From: a virus
Direction: 5' to 3' (one strand)
Length of the DNA stretch: 64,000 nucleotides
Virus record (IMG/VR): IMGVR_UViG_3300020419_000010
Span: 28,433 to 92,432 of that record
Part shown: in pieces, positions 14,174 to 22,233 of the stretch
Position numbering within the stretch: the stretch's first letter is position 1
Layout of the letters: the number at the start of each line of letters is the position of its first letter
The notes under the pieces: generated by a model
Told to the model about the DNA's origin: nothing
Seen by the model: only the letters and a program-made list of their open reading frames with translations
Database searches by the model: none
Made by a program: the position numbers and the translations under genes

Positions 14174-14352
14174 TATTTCCCCCTGTTGTATTAGAGACAG
14201 TTCCCCCTGTTACTATTATAATAGGTAAATCTCATGCTGGTTACTATTGGAAGTATAATTATACAGGGTGCGAACCAATGGGGTATTTCTTTAATTACTC
14301 ACAGGCATTGCAAGATGCTTTAACCTACTCAACTAAACACTATGCCGACTAA
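14149..14352 (+). CDS. Small hypothetical protein (up to 67 aa, start uncertain)
   Basis: The frame has no ATG before its conserved-looking part (IIIGKSHAGYYWKYNYTG ... QALQDAL), so the start must be TTG 14149, TTG 14158 or another rare codon. It lies behind the extended -10 promoter and overlaps the next start. The N-terminal 20 residues contain repeated Pro-Pro-Val from a DNA repeat and may not be translated. Confidence 0.4.
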   Translation: MPSLTSLAVFPPVVLETVPPVTIIIGKSHAGYYWKYNYTGCEPMGYFFNYSQALQDALTYSTKHYAD

Positions 14353-14530
14353 GTATAAATTACTACTAGACTTATACGACATGGGAGGGTTGCCACCTGA
14401 TGAACAGATAGACCTTATCCAGTTCTTAATAGATACAGAGTTAAGGGAGGAGTTACACCAGTATGCACCCATATGTGAGTATTTCATTCTAGAAGGACTA
14501 TGTTATGATGTAGCAATTCATGATACATAA
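14342..14530 (+). CDS. Small phage protein (62 aa; DUF7417-like pattern)
   Basis: All-helical: LDLYDMGGLPPDEQIDLIQF followed by LIDTELREELHQYAPICEYFILEGLC. This layout resembles the small phage domain with LIDTGLxxxLQGxYGR and a final LIxxG, of unknown role. ATG overlaps the previous stop. Confidence 0.5.
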   Translation: MPTKYKLLLDLYDMGGLPPDEQIDLIQFLIDTELREELHQYAPICEYFILEGLCYDVAIHDT

Positions 14531-14719
14531 GACAGTTAATTACAGTTGTTAATTAACACTTAGGACAGTTATTTCATGCTGTTTGTTATTATATTGGGTT
14601 GCCGATATAAAAGGGTTCCTAGTTCATAAGCTATAAAAGTATCCCAGAGGGGTAGATATAATTCGATTCTTTGTCAAAGTCTATATACAAAAAATTCCCC
14701 AGGTAGAAAATCACTCTCT
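14531..14719 (+). promoter_or_regulatory. 189-base intergenic region upstream of the structural block
   Basis: GTTAATT (14535-14541) and AATTAAC (14551-14557) make a 7-bp hairpin. Further on, GATATAAAAG, CTATAAAAG and GATATAATT boxes between about 14600 and 14670 could be late-promoter variants or a sigma70 -10, but none is an exact TATAAATA. No gene seen. Confidence 0.35.
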
Positions 14720-15403
14720 ATGTCTTCACTAATTGCTAACATGCCCGCTGAGGAGGTCTGGGTAAGGAAAGAATACCTTACTGACTTTAAGAGTGGTCAT
14801 GGTGAGTTTACCCCTGGTGTGTGGGTATCATGTAAGAGTATGCCTGGTAGAGCATTCTACTTTGAGACATATCTACCTGAGTATGCTGCCATATATGATA
14901 AGTTACCTATCAGTGCGTTCGTCAGTCGCCCCGAGACACCTTCTCCTGATATGGATTTACCTAACTTACAGTTCTGGAATTGTATGGACTATGGGGTGAC
15001 TGCTATATGTAAACAGTTTATAGGGAGTATGGATTATGAAATATACAGTAGAGATTATGGGAATATTCGTGGTAAGTACGTTGTTACACTGGATAATTAT
15101 CATGATGATATAGATAGAGTCGATTACAGTACTGCTGAGACTCCTGCTGAACACAAGAGTCATAACTTAATAGAACTTGACAATGGACAGTTTGCATTGT
15201 ATCCTAATAACAGGATAAGGATATATGATAACTCTCTTACACCTAAACAACCTAAGATGCCAGATTTCAAAGTGTCTACTAGGATATACAGTGTAGAGAG
15301 AGGACACATGGAACGTTATGGAGACACAGATGACTACCACTATGGACTATCAGAGACCGTCAATGGAGATGATGAGGAAGACATATTGTCAGTGGGTGGA
15401 TAG
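14720..15403 (+). CDS. Conserved cyanophage protein, function unknown (227 aa)
   Basis: Opens MSSLIANMPAEEVWVRKEYL, and FTPGVWVSCKSMPGRAFYFE looks familiar from conserved hypothetical proteins of cyanomyoviruses near baseplate genes. Mostly beta with an acidic tail. Overlaps the peptidase gene in another frame. No catalytic motif seen; probably structural or assembly-related by context. Confidence 0.65.
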   Translation: MSSLIANMPAEEVWVRKEYLTDFKSGHGEFTPGVWVSCKSMPGRAFYFETYLPEYAAIYDKLPISAFVSRPETPSPDMDLPNLQFWNCMDYGVTAICKQFIGSMDYEIYSRDYGNIRGKYVVTLDNYHDDIDRVDYSTAETPAEHKSHNLIELDNGQFALYPNNRIRIYDNSLTPKQPKMPDFKVSTRIYSVERGHMERYGDTDDYHYGLSETVNGDDEEDILSVGG

Positions 15404-15866
15404 ACCATGGATTAAGGAGAAGATGAAGGTTGGTGATTGTTATGGTATATGCATGGAGTTCTATGATAAGTTCTTTGATCTAAACCTGAGAGACTATCCA
15501 AATATTAATAGGAAGGCATTGTTTATGCCTGAGTTTATCGCTGATCAGGCAGACAGATGGGAGGATGGTGTAATACATGTTTATCAGGGAGATAGGGATA
15601 CACCACCACCTAGTTTAGATGATCTTATGTTTGGTGACATGATGGTCATGAAACTGTACTTAAATCCCCTACAAGGCGGTTATGCGAGTAAGGATGGGCG
15701 AATGTGTAACCACAGTGGCATTTACCTAGGACATGGTTATATGCTCCATCATGCATGGTTAGATCCAAGTAACATAGTGGACTTAAAGATTGATGGGTAT
15801 TTGCTGAGGGCAGTAGAACTTGTTCTTAGATCACCACATGTTGCAAACTATACAAATCCTATATAA
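15318..15866 (+). CDS. NlpC/P60-like cysteine peptidase
   Basis: 182 residues from ATG 15318; later in-frame ATGs at 15363 and 15369 would shorten the overlap with the upstream gene. Catalytic Cys41 in VGDCYGICMEFYDKFF, His132 in NHSGIYLG and the YMLHHA motif (His144/145) give the papain-like NlpC/P60 layout, as in tail-assembly protein K of lambdoid phages. FGDMMVMKL before the His is the usual GD strand. It likely cuts peptidoglycan stem peptides during DNA entry, or acts as a tail-tip hydrolase. It lies upstream of the PAAR tip and baseplate genes. Confidence 0.7.
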   Translation: METQMTTTMDYQRPSMEMMRKTYCQWVDRPWIKEKMKVGDCYGICMEFYDKFFDLNLRDYPNINRKALFMPEFIADQADRWEDGVIHVYQGDRDTPPPSLDDLMFGDMMVMKLYLNPLQGGYASKDGRMCNHSGIYLGHGYMLHHAWLDPSNIVDLKIDGYLLRAVELVLRSPHVANYTNPI

Positions 15867-16057
15867 TGATGACACACATTTGTAACAAGAGTATGAGTAG
15901 ACGATTCACATTACCTGTTGAGGTTGATGATTTCGGTGACATGTCGATAACATTCCCAGCAGAGTTAATGACTGAATTGGGATGGTACGAAGGAACCGAG
16001 ATAGAATATACTGAGGAACTCGACGGAAGTATTATATTAAGAAAAGCAGAAAAATAA
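15866..16057 (+). CDS. Small AbrB/SpoVT-like protein
   Basis: 63 residues from ATG 15866, or 54 from ATG 15893 (MSRRFTLPV), which looks the more natural domain start. SITFPAELMTELGWYEGTEIEY followed by DGSIILRK matches the swapped-hairpin AbrB pattern (IPxELxxxLGW-xxGDxIExxxxxDGxIxL). Such domains bind DNA as dimers, so it may be a regulator, though short AbrB-like proteins are common in cyanophages without known role. Confidence 0.65.
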   Translation: MMTHICNKSMSRRFTLPVEVDDFGDMSITFPAELMTELGWYEGTEIEYTEELDGSIILRKAEK

Positions 16058-16069
16058 CCCCTTAACATT

Positions 16070-16738
16070 ATGAAGAGCGTGAGTCAACAGATGCAATGGT
16101 TCGGAGTCGAAGCATGTGCAGGGAGAGTAAAATACGATGATCCAAGAATGTATCATTTTAGGAGTTGGGAACCAAAGACTCCTTTTGCTCCAAGGTTTGA
16201 TTGCCCGATGTGGTTAGATCAGGTAGAACCAGAGAAATGTAAAAAAATCCTAGAACAATGGGAAGAAGAAAAACGTCCGTGGGCAACATATAACTTCTTT
16301 GACGAGCAAACAGAAAATAACCTCTTACCTGAGATTAGTTTGATGACTGGGGCATTTTGTGATATACTTGAAGTAGAGATGCCTGAGAACTTATGGGTTC
16401 GTGGTTGGATTCATAAATTAACTGTCGGGCAGCACTTGCCAACTCATCATCATAGTATTCATGAGAATACTTTCCTATCGGGTAATATGTTACTTACACA
16501 TAGTAAGACACCTACTGAGTATTACATTCCTGGGTACTCTCTATATGGTGGTAACCTAACTCCTGCCCCTATCCCTGGTATGACTACGATCTTCCCTTCT
16601 TGGTTAGAACATAAAGTAGGCACAGTCAAGGAAACAAGGATTGCTCTTGCATGGGACATATATACTCAGGAAGCAATAGACTACTGTAAGAGAAGTTCAC
16701 CTTCTAATGAAATGATGATGTCTATACCTTTTAACTAA
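16070..16738 (+). CDS. 2OG-Fe(II) oxygenase family protein
   Basis: 222 residues. HHH at 126-128, FPSWLEH at 175-181 and Arg190 (ETRIALAWDI) place it in the same family as the other oxygenases, but it is longer at the N-terminus (RSWEPKTPFAPRFDCPMW) and sits inside the structural block. TAATG overlap with the next gene suggests it is made with virion proteins. Confidence 0.75.
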   Translation: MKSVSQQMQWFGVEACAGRVKYDDPRMYHFRSWEPKTPFAPRFDCPMWLDQVEPEKCKKILEQWEEEKRPWATYNFFDEQTENNLLPEISLMTGAFCDILEVEMPENLWVRGWIHKLTVGQHLPTHHHSIHENTFLSGNMLLTHSKTPTEYYIPGYSLYGGNLTPAPIPGMTTIFPSWLEHKVGTVKETRIALAWDIYTQEAIDYCKRSSPSNEMMMSIPFN

Positions 16739-16986
16739 TGGATAACGAATTCTTAGACGCATATAAAGAACACATGGATATGATCTCCAAGGCATTGGAG
16801 AACCTTGCTGCTCGTATGCAAACACTAGAAGGTGCTATGGGTCGTATGCCTGCACCTGGGGCAGACATGATAAAGTATAAACCAGATGGTTACCAAGATC
16901 ACCTAAACATTAAGGAAGTGTTAGATGATCTGTATATGCGACTAAATATGTTAGAAGACAGAGTTAATCAACACAACATACCTTAG
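16738..16986 (+). CDS. Small coiled-coil protein (82 aa)
   Basis: Heptad-like helices (ISKALENLAARMQTLEGAM and LDDLYMRLNMLEDRVNQH) separated by a Pro/Gly linker. TAATG with the previous gene and TAGTG with the next. Possibly a trimerising partner or chaperone for the large protein that follows. Confidence 0.6.
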   Translation: MDNEFLDAYKEHMDMISKALENLAARMQTLEGAMGRMPAPGADMIKYKPDGYQDHLNIKEVLDDLYMRLNMLEDRVNQHNIP

Positions 16987-19900
16987 TGGCAATATACATC
17001 CTCGAAACTGGGAGAGGATTTCCAAATGTAGATGCAGGGGGAGAATATCAACAGACATGGGAACGTCCATCGTCTAGTAGATACAAATCACACAAGTTTC
17101 ATTCGGGACCTGGCACCAACTACAACATAACCTTTAATGACGACGGACCTGGGTCCAGTATCTTCGGTCAGGACAAGGTGTATTATATTGGGAATCAGGA
17201 AGAGATATGTGTAGGTAACTGTGATAATGAAAGAATAGGATTCCATCGCTTCTATCGTGCTGATGGTAGTAACAGAGATCATAAGTATTCTCCTAACAGT
17301 GAACTCAGATATCCAGAAGACTTTCCTGGTGACACAAGAGGAAGTAGAAAGAACTTAGCACACTCATATAACAAAGAACCAAGAAACGGTCAAGCAGTAT
17401 TCTTTATGTCAGGCACTAATGTGTCAGGCACAACTCAACTATACCAATGGTATAACGCAACTCTTAACGATAGTGCACTCAGTACAGCAACTTCATACCT
17501 AAGTGGGTATGTCAATGTAGGCACAGTTGGATACATTTATACATCTGCATCAAATGCATCGACCTATGCTGACACTGGTGAGACAGCAGTGCCACTATAT
17601 GAGTATTATAGAAACACAAATAACAGAAAGAGAGATCACTTCTACACAGCAGACCCAACAGTAGAAGTAAATTTACAGACAAACGTTGCAGGAGTACCTA
17701 ATCCAAGAGATCCTCGTGAACAAGAGTATCAGTATGTGGGTATTGTGGGGTATGTCTTTCAAGAAGACCTAGGTCAAGGTAACAGAAAGACACTAAGAGA
17801 CCAAGGAATCATAGGACCAACTGGTTATGGTAGTCCAGTAACCTATGGAACGAGAGCAGGATGGTATAATTGGGACGCAACTGGTGCTGGAATCTATACT
17901 CAGAAGAATTATGAGTATCAATATGATGCAAATGCTGGTCCACTCAACCCAACTCCGACTCAAAGACGTAATAATCGGTGGAGAGGAACTCCATCAACCT
18001 CTGCATTTCCTAATTTTGGTTGGGGAGATCCAACTCTCTGCCCAAATTTAAACACAGATGCATTATTTGAGTGGGTCTATGGTAAAAGTGGAGCAGTCAA
18101 AGCAGCAGTTCCGAGGTATTTGGAGTTTCATACTCTCTTTGATAGTCAATTTACCTATTATGTGTACGATACTTCCTATCCATGGAAGGGTCCTGTCTTC
18201 GGAATCCAGTATGCGACGTCAAATCGTAACTGTTGCCCCAATCAATCCTCTGGTGACAACTGTATTTGTAACGAATCACTCCTTACTTACGACTACTACT
18301 CACATTTTTATGAGATTAGAGAGGATTCTTGGAAGACTACACGTTCTAAGATGGCAATTACTGGTGCACCTGGCGGAACTGGTGTCAATGAGTCGTTCAA
18401 AACTGTTGACACAGACACAAAACGTATACTTTTCCGTTACACATCCAGATTTGGTGACTCATTTAGCGTAGGTGACACCGTAAATGGGTGGGAAATTAGT
18501 GAAGTTGCATATTTTGGTAACAAACTAAGAGCAGGATACATGGAATTGAAGGGAGATGGTAAGATATTTACTTACAATCAGACAATTACTGCGAATGGAG
18601 AGAACGGAAAGACAGCAAATGTGATATGTGGTTATGGAATACAGGACAAAGCAGGGTTCTTTGGAGTATATGAGTTCCCTAAACGTATATCTTACTACCG
18701 AGTTGAGATAGATAAGACCGCATTGGTCAGTAAACAGTCGATTGATATCGCAGATGTGGAGTGTGAGGTCAATAAGAACGGAGAAATTCAGTCAATTAAG
18801 ATAATCAATGGTGGAAGAGGGTATCTAAATCCGAAAATTGTCATAGAAGAACCCGCACAACTCACAGAAGGTGGTGCGATGGACAATGTAAAAGAGAATA
18901 TGAGGCAATTAGATGGTTGGGAAGGTGCACCTTTGCGTTCTCCTACCTCTACATTGGACAATCCTGACGGAACTAAGCACAATTTTACCTTCAATAGCAT
19001 CAAAGAGAACCAAAGAGACTCGGAAAGAAGCATAGAATCCGATATGTCGGAGCGTGAAGCGAAGGTTCCTTATGGAAAAGACTCAAATACACAGATTGTT
19101 GGTGCAGATGAAGAACCAGATGTGGATGAAGTCTCCGTATCTATGAACGATAGATCAAAAGTAAGAACAATTAGTGCGGAACATAGGAGAAGAGGTAAGT
19201 TCAGACAGGCAAAAGTGGAGGTTTTATCCCTAACTGACGACGGAGCGATAGATGAGATCGTGATTAGAGACCGTGGATTTGGTTATGACACCGATCCTAA
19301 CCGCAAACCAAAGGTTTGGATCATCCAAACAGAGGATGAGCAGTATAAAATGCGTGGTCCTAATACAAAAACACAGCAAAAGGAGTTCAAGAACACCATA
19401 GATGCTAATGAAAAGACCGAAGACCTTACTGAAAGGATGCGTGGAACTGGTGTAGAACCCTCACAGGGGTCACAAGAGGTCACTGGTATCAAAGGAGAGG
19501 TGCGTACGAAGAGTGGAGCGAAAGAAAATCAACTTTCTATCATGGATGATGGTGTCATGGGGTCATTTGAAAGCATGATGGAAGGGTTCACTGCTGAATA
19601 TCCTACTGGATACATCAAGATGACCAGTCCTGACGACGTTGAGAAGACTAAACTCTGTAATAACTTACCAGCAGGGTGTGTAAACATCGAAATGCCATCA
19701 GTTGTAGGTAAAGCATTGTTCCCAGTAGAGACCGTACAGGGCATTATAGAGGTCAATAGCAGTTTTAAGAGTGTAATGGAGAATCAATACCCAGAAATGA
19801 AACGTGGTGCAACCACATCTGACGATTCTACGTCCTCTCTAAGCGATTTGTACGGGTGGAATAGTGGTGATGAGTGTATTTCCATAGCCCAACCCAAGTT

Positions 19901-21074
19901 TAAGACCGTTACACGTCTCCAAGACCTACCTTGTCCCTATGTTGATGATGATACTGGTAAGAACTTTGGGTGGATGATCTACAAATACTGTGCAGCAGAG
20001 GGTGACAACGCATCATTTAAGGTTTCTTTGTCTGTTGAGGGCAAAACAACAGGTCCACAGGGTGAAGCATTCATGGAATTCATGCAAAAGTTGGCAAGAC
20101 CCCAAGTTCAAGCAACTAGACCTGTGATTGATAGTGGAAATAAGAAGAAAATGTGGAGATGTACTCGTCAGAACATTGAAGGAAGGTGTTATTGGGCACC
20201 TAGCGGAGCAGATGACGTAGTTTTCGTGCCAGTTGGACTTGATGAGAACACTTTTAGTTGGGATGCTGCTGGTTTTTCGGAAGTACAGCAACTTGAACTC
20301 TGGTTAGGCAACAATTTTGTCCATTCTACTAAGAGTGTAACTGGAAGTGGCAACAATTTCTCCCAAACCTTCAATGTAATTTCGGTTTCTGCGCTTTCTG
20401 GTGGAGTTCCACCTAATGAATGTTGGGATACATACCTTAGACACGGTAATAATGCTAACGGAGTGTTAGATGTTTACTCTGCGTACTACAATAACAACAA
20501 TACGCAAGGTAGAACAGCAGGAGGAGGGTACTGGACGAGTAGTGGACTGTACAATGGTTATACTTGCGGGTCTAGTCCATGCTCAGGAAGTCTGAATTAC
20601 TCATACGGAACATCTGGATTCAATAATAACAACGCTTGCGGTCTTGAATACGTCAATGACATCTCTGTTGCTGTTGATCCGCGTATGTTTACGCAACTTG
20701 GTATGCGTATGGGACCATATACAGGAACCATGAACGTGAAAAACTGGAACACGGGCTCTAACATCGCATTTGGGCAAGCAGTGCAGAATATGGGCAACCC
20801 ATTTTTCGCAGAATGTGAAGGAGAAGCATTTGGTCAGTCTCCTGCACAGATAAATCCACAACCTCCACTAAAAAGACGTCGAGTTCACAAAGCGTCGCAT
20901 GATCCAGGTGATGCTGAACTGTTAAAATCACAAGCACGCGATATTAACGACCTAGAATTCAGCGATGACTCATGGAGAGAAAATTATGATCCTGATTTTG
21001 ACTATGAAGCAGAAATAGCGAACAATCCAGTTTCTGATTTCTCAACTAACCCCATAACGGACATGACACAATAA
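16986..21074 (+). CDS. Large virion structural protein with DUF5648-like repeats (1362 aa)
   Basis: GTG start overlapping the previous stop. Residues about 70-270 contain repeats of the DUF5648 type: FHRFYRADGSNRDHKYS and LYEYYRNTNNRKRDHFYT, each followed by a GYV/GYI strand. Two GxGY units (GGRGYLNP and RGFGYDTD) link it to the repeat family of downstream baseplate proteins. A Cys-rich stretch lies near residues 410-425, and the Asn/Gly-rich region about 1130-1250 looks like a beta receptor-binding domain. With the PAAR-like gene next to it, a tail-tip or baseplate fibre is likely; I see no OB-fold or lysozyme motif of T4 gp5. Confidence 0.65.
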   Translation: MAIYILETGRGFPNVDAGGEYQQTWERPSSSRYKSHKFHSGPGTNYNITFNDDGPGSSIFGQDKVYYIGNQEEICVGNCDNERIGFHRFYRADGSNRDHKYSPNSELRYPEDFPGDTRGSRKNLAHSYNKEPRNGQAVFFMSGTNVSGTTQLYQWYNATLNDSALSTATSYLSGYVNVGTVGYIYTSASNASTYADTGETAVPLYEYYRNTNNRKRDHFYTADPTVEVNLQTNVAGVPNPRDPREQEYQYVGIVGYVFQEDLGQGNRKTLRDQGIIGPTGYGSPVTYGTRAGWYNWDATGAGIYTQKNYEYQYDANAGPLNPTPTQRRNNRWRGTPSTSAFPNFGWGDPTLCPNLNTDALFEWVYGKSGAVKAAVPRYLEFHTLFDSQFTYYVYDTSYPWKGPVFGIQYATSNRNCCPNQSSGDNCICNESLLTYDYYSHFYEIREDSWKTTRSKMAITGAPGGTGVNESFKTVDTDTKRILFRYTSRFGDSFSVGDTVNGWEISEVAYFGNKLRAGYMELKGDGKIFTYNQTITANGENGKTANVICGYGIQDKAGFFGVYEFPKRISYYRVEIDKTALVSKQSIDIADVECEVNKNGEIQSIKIINGGRGYLNPKIVIEEPAQLTEGGAMDNVKENMRQLDGWEGAPLRSPTSTLDNPDGTKHNFTFNSIKENQRDSERSIESDMSEREAKVPYGKDSNTQIVGADEEPDVDEVSVSMNDRSKVRTISAEHRRRGKFRQAKVEVLSLTDDGAIDEIVIRDRGFGYDTDPNRKPKVWIIQTEDEQYKMRGPNTKTQQKEFKNTIDANEKTEDLTERMRGTGVEPSQGSQEVTGIKGEVRTKSGAKENQLSIMDDGVMGSFESMMEGFTAEYPTGYIKMTSPDDVEKTKLCNNLPAGCVNIEMPSVVGKALFPVETVQGIIEVNSSFKSVMENQYPEMKRGATTSDDSTSSLSDLYGWNSGDECISIAQPKFKTVTRLQDLPCPYVDDDTGKNFGWMIYKYCAAEGDNASFKVSLSVEGKTTGPQGEAFMEFMQKLARPQVQATRPVIDSGNKKKMWRCTRQNIEGRCYWAPSGADDVVFVPVGLDENTFSWDAAGFSEVQQLELWLGNNFVHSTKSVTGSGNNFSQTFNVISVSALSGGVPPNECWDTYLRHGNNANGVLDVYSAYYNNNNTQGRTAGGGYWTSSGLYNGYTCGSSPCSGSLNYSYGTSGFNNNNACGLEYVNDISVAVDPRMFTQLGMRMGPYTGTMNVKNWNTGSNIAFGQAVQNMGNPFFAECEGEAFGQSPAQINPQPPLKRRRVHKASHDPGDAELLKSQARDINDLEFSDDSWRENYDPDFDYEAEIANNPVSDFSTNPITDMTQ

Positions 21075-21607
21075 TGGCAGCAGGAATTTTACTACCAGTA
21101 GCACCTATTACAGGTTTACCTTGCTCGGGACATGGTATTTGTATCCCAAGTACGGTTCACTCTGTGCAATCTTGTGGTTCACCACCTATTCCCTATACTA
21201 TTAAGATAAAAGAGTGGACATGTTGGTGGCCACCCACTCCATTGGTACCTCTTGGACCACTTAGTCCATTGAAAGCAATGGTATTGACCAATGGGTTGCC
21301 TACAATGACATTTGGTGATAGATTCATACCACATATTTCACCATGTACCAATATTATCATCTATATGTGCCCATGTGGTAAATCTTTATGCCCAGTTCCG
21401 ACTCCAATCCCTTGTAGCATACTTACAACCGAAGATATGGGTGGTGTAGGTCATATGAGAATCTTATTTGCGACCTCTTTGACTGTATATGTTACTAAGT
21501 TACCAATCGGACGTGTTCTAGACCCTCTGGGTGTAGGTACGTTGGCATATAGTTATCCATGTAACAGTGTGGTTGCATATGGGTCACCAAATGTGCTATC
21601 ATCATAG
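21074..21607 (+). CDS. PAAR-like tail spike tip protein
   Basis: 177 residues, rich in Pro, Gly and Cys. KAMVLTNGLPTMTFGDRFIPHIS and later GVGTLAYSYPCNSVVAYGS resemble the PAAR pattern in which a beta cone is built from VxxNGxPxxxxGD units and capped by a metal held by His and Cys. GHG near residue 20 and several CxC/HxxxC groups provide ligands. Expected at the tip of the central spike, piercing the outer membrane. TAATG overlap with the large protein upstream suggests the two act together. Confidence 0.7.
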   Translation: MAAGILLPVAPITGLPCSGHGICIPSTVHSVQSCGSPPIPYTIKIKEWTCWWPPTPLVPLGPLSPLKAMVLTNGLPTMTFGDRFIPHISPCTNIIIYMCPCGKSLCPVPTPIPCSILTTEDMGGVGHMRILFATSLTVYVTKLPIGRVLDPLGVGTLAYSYPCNSVVAYGSPNVLSS

Positions 21608-21626
21608 AATATTGCTTTTTTACTAA

Positions 21627-21779
21627 ATGCCAGTTAGAACAAAGACAGGAAATTTCGGATCTCAGGTAGTTTCGGACACAGTTCCAAAAAAGACAAGACA
21701 GGGACAATCTCAGAATACAAAAATCAGTGCTACGTCGAGAAATAAGGCGAAAAAGAAGTATAGAGGGCAAGGTCGCTAA
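21627..21779 (+). CDS. Short basic conserved protein (50 aa)
   Basis: MPVRTKTGNFGSQVVSD followed by a Lys/Arg-rich tail ending KKKYRGQGR. It fills the gap before the gp25 promoter. I recall a similar 50-residue basic protein in cyanomyoviruses next to gp25. Unfolded-looking; could be a virion or assembly peptide. Confidence 0.6.
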   Translation: MPVRTKTGNFGSQVVSDTVPKKTRQGQSQNTKISATSRNKAKKKYRGQGR

Positions 21780-21785
21780 AACTGC

Positions 21786-21793
21786 TATAAATA
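21786..21793 (+). promoter_or_regulatory. T4-type late promoter upstream of gp25
   Basis: Exact TATAAATA 26 bases before the gp25 start, the box read by the T4-type late sigma (gp55). It continues as ATAAAACTGTA, shared with the box at 47174. Confidence 0.75.
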
Positions 21794-21818
21794 AAACTGT
21801 AACGACTAAATAATCGTA

Positions 21819-22232
21819 ATGTCGACATACAGATTCCGATCAGAAAAGTTCTTATCTCGTGGATTCAAAGATTTAGCGATTTCTTTTGAAGCAAATCCTA
21901 ATACTAATGATTTCTCAGCAGTAACAAACGAAAATGCTATCAAGCAATCGATTCGGAACCTTGTATTGACAAGTTTTGGTGAAAGACCTTTCCAACCGAC
22001 CATTGGGTCAAGAGTGAGAGGTCTATTATTTGAACCGTTTGATGTTTTCATGTCAGAAGACTTGAAAGATGAAATATCAAACACAATAGAACGATTAGAA
22101 CCAAGAGTAGAGTTGGTTGACGTTGACGTGAGACTTTCTGAGGATGAACATAGTATAGACGTTGGTGTTGAATATGCCATCGTTGGACAACCACAAACAC
22201 AAGTGGTTGAATTCCTTTTAGAGAGAACATAA
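21819..22232 (+). CDS. 25: Baseplate wedge subunit gp25
   Basis: 137 residues, the usual size of T4 gp25. Contains NENAIKQSIRNLVLTSFGERPFQP (the conserved SIRNLxLTxxGERPFxP of the gp25/GPW family) and a C-terminal QVVEFLLERT. It forms the wedge core with gp6 and gp53 and bridges baseplate to sheath. One base before the gp6 start. Confidence 0.92.
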   Translation: MSTYRFRSEKFLSRGFKDLAISFEANPNTNDFSAVTNENAIKQSIRNLVLTSFGERPFQPTIGSRVRGLLFEPFDVFMSEDLKDEISNTIERLEPRVELVDVDVRLSEDEHSIDVGVEYAIVGQPQTQVVEFLLERT

Positions 22233-22233
22233 C

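Noticed and set aside
14149-14206. Translated N-terminus of the 67-residue ORF
   Set aside because: No ATG; the first 20 codons coincide with the DNA repeat TTCCCCCTGTT, so this part is doubtful even though the rest is listed.
17845-18471. Alternative + strand ORFs (17845, 18058) inside the 1362-residue gene
   Set aside because: Out-of-frame low-complexity translations overlapping a long real gene.
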